NCBI RefSeq assembly: GCF_000725885.1
Contig: NZ_JODR01000032.1
Location: 1-64,000 of the forward strand
DNA: 64,000 bases
Reading direction: 5' to 3'
Source: Streptomyces albus subsp. albus
GTDB lineage: Bacteria > Actinomycetota > Actinomycetes > Streptomycetales > Streptomycetaceae
Positions within the stretch are counted from its first letter, which is position 1, and each line of letters begins with the position of its first letter. The notes beneath the pieces are model-generated. The model did no database searches. It had not been told where the DNA came from and saw only the letters and a list, made by a program, of their open reading frames with translations. The translations under genes and the position numbers were made by a program. Below, piece after piece: positions 62,272 to 64,000 of the stretch.

Positions 62272-62715
62272 ATGAGCGAGGAGAGTGACCGTGAAGGGGG
62301 TACGGAGCGGGCCGAGGCCATCTCCCTCTATATGGAGGCCCTCAAGGCGCGCATGGCCCCGGAGCAGTACGAGCAACTGGAGCGGCTGGTGCACGAGACG
62401 GCGCACCTGATCGCCCACGGCCAGGAAGGCGTCTTCGGTGAAGACGATGAGCCCGAACTGTCTGTAGAGGTGCAGCGGGAGCTCGCCAGGATCCTGGCGA
62501 TGATGCTCACCGGCGGCACCGAGCACCGTGTGGTGGAGATGCCCGGCCCCGATGGCAGCAGCGGCTTCGCCATCGTGGAGGCCTCCGCCGCCGACGACCC
62601 AGCCCGCCTCGCTCAGATGCAAGCCGGCCTCCAGGCCTGGGCCGACGAGCGTAAAGCGATCGACGCGGAGCTGGAGGGCATCGCCCGCGCCAGCGAGCAG
62701 GGTGAGACCGGCTGA
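62272..62715 (+). CDS. Hypothetical protein (147 aa), intact copy of a duplicated family
   Basis: ATG 62272 has GGAGA four bases upstream. The sequence begins MSEESDREGGTERAEAISLY and contains MAPEQYEQLERLVHETAHLI, then an acidic turn (FGEDDEPEL) and a conserved block VQRELARILAMMLTGGTEHR and VVEMPGPDGSSGFAIVEASA. No function is recognised. A broken copy lies at 58936-59230, 3.3 kb upstream, preserving the VEMPGPDGS block. It lies about 200 bp upstream of the initiator tRNA gene on the same strand. Confidence 0.65.
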   Translation: MSEESDREGGTERAEAISLYMEALKARMAPEQYEQLERLVHETAHLIAHGQEGVFGEDDEPELSVEVQRELARILAMMLTGGTEHRVVEMPGPDGSSGFAIVEASAADDPARLAQMQAGLQAWADERKAIDAELEGIARASEQGETG

Positions 62716-62913
62716 CGAATCTCCACGCCGACCTGTGGGCTGGAGGAGTTCAGCAGAGCCGATCGGCGGCTCAGCGTGCCCTGCGCCTGCCGCAGAACAG
62801 CAAAGAGCGGCCGACCGATGCCTGGGGACTGCCCTGTGGTTGCCGCACCATGTCCACCCGCGTGGTGCCGGGGACGGTGGCGGTCGAAGAGTGGCGTAGA
62901 GTGGCTGTCACGA

Positions 62914-62990
62914 CGCGGGGTGGAGCAGCTCGGTAGCTCGCTGGGCTCATAACCCAGAGGTCGCAGGTTCAAATCCTGTCCCCGCTACCA
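62914..62990 (+). tRNA. Initiator tRNA-fMet (CAT)
   Basis: A 77-nt tRNA: acceptor CGCGGGG/CCCCGCT with the unpaired C1-U72 that marks bacterial initiators, D-arm AGCAGCTCGGTAGCT, anticodon arm with three consecutive G-C pairs (CTGGG-CTCATAA-CCCAG) and anticodon CAT, T-arm GCAGGTTCAAATCCTGT, and an encoded CCA end. Initiator tRNA on this segment points to a chromosomal location or a duplicated copy. A strong terminator follows at once. Confidence 0.95.
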
Positions 62991-62993
62991 GGC

Positions 62994-63024
62994 CCGGCCC
63001 TCTCAACGATGATGAGAGGGCCGG
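62994..63024 (+). terminator. Terminator after tRNA-fMet
   Basis: CCGGCCCTCTCA (62994-63005) and TGAGAGGGCCGG (63013-63024) form a perfect 12-bp stem with a 7-nt loop, starting 4 bp after the tRNA CCA end, followed by TTCTCTCTC. Confidence 0.9.
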
Positions 63025-63219
63025 TTCTCTCTCCCGAGACTCCGAATTGTCCCGGCGGGATGAACGCGCGACGGGCCCTGGAGGCCGGGAACCGAGTGGG
63101 CGGTACGCACGCTGGCGACCATCCAGGCGGCTCTTGGAGGCTGGAAGTTCTCCACGTTGCTTGAGGTCCTTAGCGAGTCGCTGGCTGTGGCTGCGTCCGA
63201 AGCAGGGCCTTTGCTCGAC

Positions 63220-63316
63220 CTCGTGAGGACAGCCAGCGCCAGGCCAGCCTGTTGTCATGGCTCCCGTTCAAGGGCCGGAACGGTGGCAGCCTGCGCGGAA
63301 GCTGGTGCTCCCGACT
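63220..63316. repeat. Dispersed ~98-bp repeat, copy B
   Basis: This is the counterpart of 57504-57602, same orientation, starting CTCGTGAGGACAGCCAGCGC, about 230 bp after the tRNA. On the minus strand ATG at 63258 with GGGAG upstream opens the same MTTGW-P...GCPHE reading as in copy A. Confidence 0.65.
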
Positions 63317-63406
63317 CGTCGTCCCGGCCACACGCCGGATCAGCGACGTTGCGCTAAGCGGGGGACGCAACGGTGACCGACCACATCGTCGCGGTGTCGA
63401 ACCTGC

Positions 63407-64000
63407 ATGTCCTCGCACTCTCGCCGCCAACCTCCGCTGTCACCCGCCGTCATCCGCCCGCATACCCCGCTGGCCGGAGACTTCGCCGCCGACCCTGTCG
63501 TGTGCCGCCGGGCGTTCCAGGTCGCCGTCGACTTCGGCTTCGTGGCTGTCGACGCGGTCGCCGACCTTCTCCCCCAAGAGGTATCCCTCGCTCTGGTCCA
63601 GCGCTTGGGCTTTTGTGATTGCGGCCGCCTCTCCCTGGACGGTGACGCCCTCACCCGCAGTGCGCTGAGCGCCATCGCAGCAGCGAACACGACCGCCTGC
63701 CAGGGCCTGGTGCTCACTGCGATCGACTACGCCCACCGCACCTTCGGGTGCGCCGGGCTCAGCGCCTTGGTCCACGAGCTCACGGAAGGCCGCCGGGCCA
63801 CATTCGACTGCGTGTCTCTGTCGCGCGCCTCCGAGAGGTGGTGGCGTGGCTCGTCGAGCATGAGTTCCTGGCACTGGAGGGCGACGTGGGTGGCATCGCC
63901 CGCCTCTGGGTGAACCCCTGCGTTGCCCTCCCGCCGTGGGCGGACCCGCGGCCCATCGCGGCCTTGCACCACTTCCCGTACATCACCACGGCCGAAGGGG
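63407..64000 (+). pseudogene. Unrecognised gene running off the window, apparent frameshift near 63810
   Basis: ATG 63407 opens a frame with RPHTPLAGDFAADPVVCRRA, FQVAVDFGFVAVDAVADLLP, GRLSLDGDALTRSALSAIAA and LVLTAIDYAHRTFGCAGLSA. From about 63820 the coherent reading moves to another frame (VARLREVVAWLVEHEFLALE, IARLWVNPCVALPPWADPRP), which continues open to the window edge. Together they look like one helical, possibly winged-helix protein resembling plasmid replication or transfer accessory proteins in texture only. It may be a pseudogene, or contain a sequencing error. The function is unknown. Confidence 0.45.

Noticed and set aside
62914..62990. tRNA-fMet as an attachment site of an integrated element
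   Set aside because: The tRNA 3' end is not duplicated elsewhere in the window, and no integrase gene is present.
62947..63258. Minus-strand frame across the tRNA ending TGFEPATSGL
   Set aside because: This peptide is the well-known artefact of translating across tRNA genes; only the upstream MTTGW part, shared with copy A, is of interest as a repeat.
1..64000. Telomere palindromes of a linear replicon
   Set aside because: tap-tpg are present, but no series of packed terminal palindromes is visible at either window edge.

Overview
The window is high-GC DNA with the codon bias, GTG starts, ATGA/GTGA gene overlaps and protein families of a Streptomyces-type actinomycete. A tap-tpg pair (telomere-associated protein and telomere terminal protein) shows that the replicon is linear. 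An initiator tRNA-fMet gene, a peptide deformylase, an AlkA-like glycosylase and housekeeping-type regulators suggest a chromosome arm rather than a small plasmid. No telomere palindromes are visible, so the end itself lies outside the window.

Layout. 1-2.2 kb: deformylase start, decayed genes and a small hypothetical gene. 2.2-14 kb (minus strand): a type II Wadjet operon jetABCD with 4-bp overlaps, preceded by a gene fusing a UvrD/Rep-type helicase to a PD-(D/E)xK-like nuclease. 14.3-16.7 kb: small hypothetical genes. 16.8-23.7 kb (minus): a complete lasso-peptide cluster (XRE-type regulator, M20 peptidase, 56-residue precursor, cyclase, RRE protein, leader protease, ABC exporter), with phased CTGGGA repeats and a strong hairpin around the precursor gene. 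24.5-27 kb: a DEAH helicase with helicase-associated (HA) repeats. 27.1-30 kb: tap-tpg. 30.3-39.4 kb: a Tn7-like module tnsA-tnsB-tnsC, a second HA-repeat helicase on the other strand, tniQ, then direct and inverted repeats that may be a transposon end, and an HTH gene.

39.4-45.7 kb is mostly a gene graveyard (MarR, dihydrofolate-reductase-like, Mrr nuclease, LOG, aminoglycoside phosphotransferase and other fragments) around an intact AlkA-like gene and a VOC/MarR divergent pair. 45.8-48.4 kb holds an endonuclease VII-like protein and small hypothetical genes. 49.0-56.3 kb is a three-gene pPIWI_RE operon (nuclease, DinG-like helicase, PIWI protein), divergent from a DUF1917-type gene 29 bp away. 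56.8-64 kb has hypothetical genes, an IS982 remnant abutting a truncated paralogue, a dispersed ~98-bp repeat, and the tRNA with a terminator.

The window therefore combines two multi-gene defence islands (Wadjet and pPIWI_RE), a Tn7-like transposition module next to the telomere-maintenance genes, and a lasso-peptide cluster, separated by recombination scars. Several genes have shorter, broken relatives elsewhere in the window, as expected for a recombining terminal arm. Domain and family assignments come from motifs read by eye; no database search was run.
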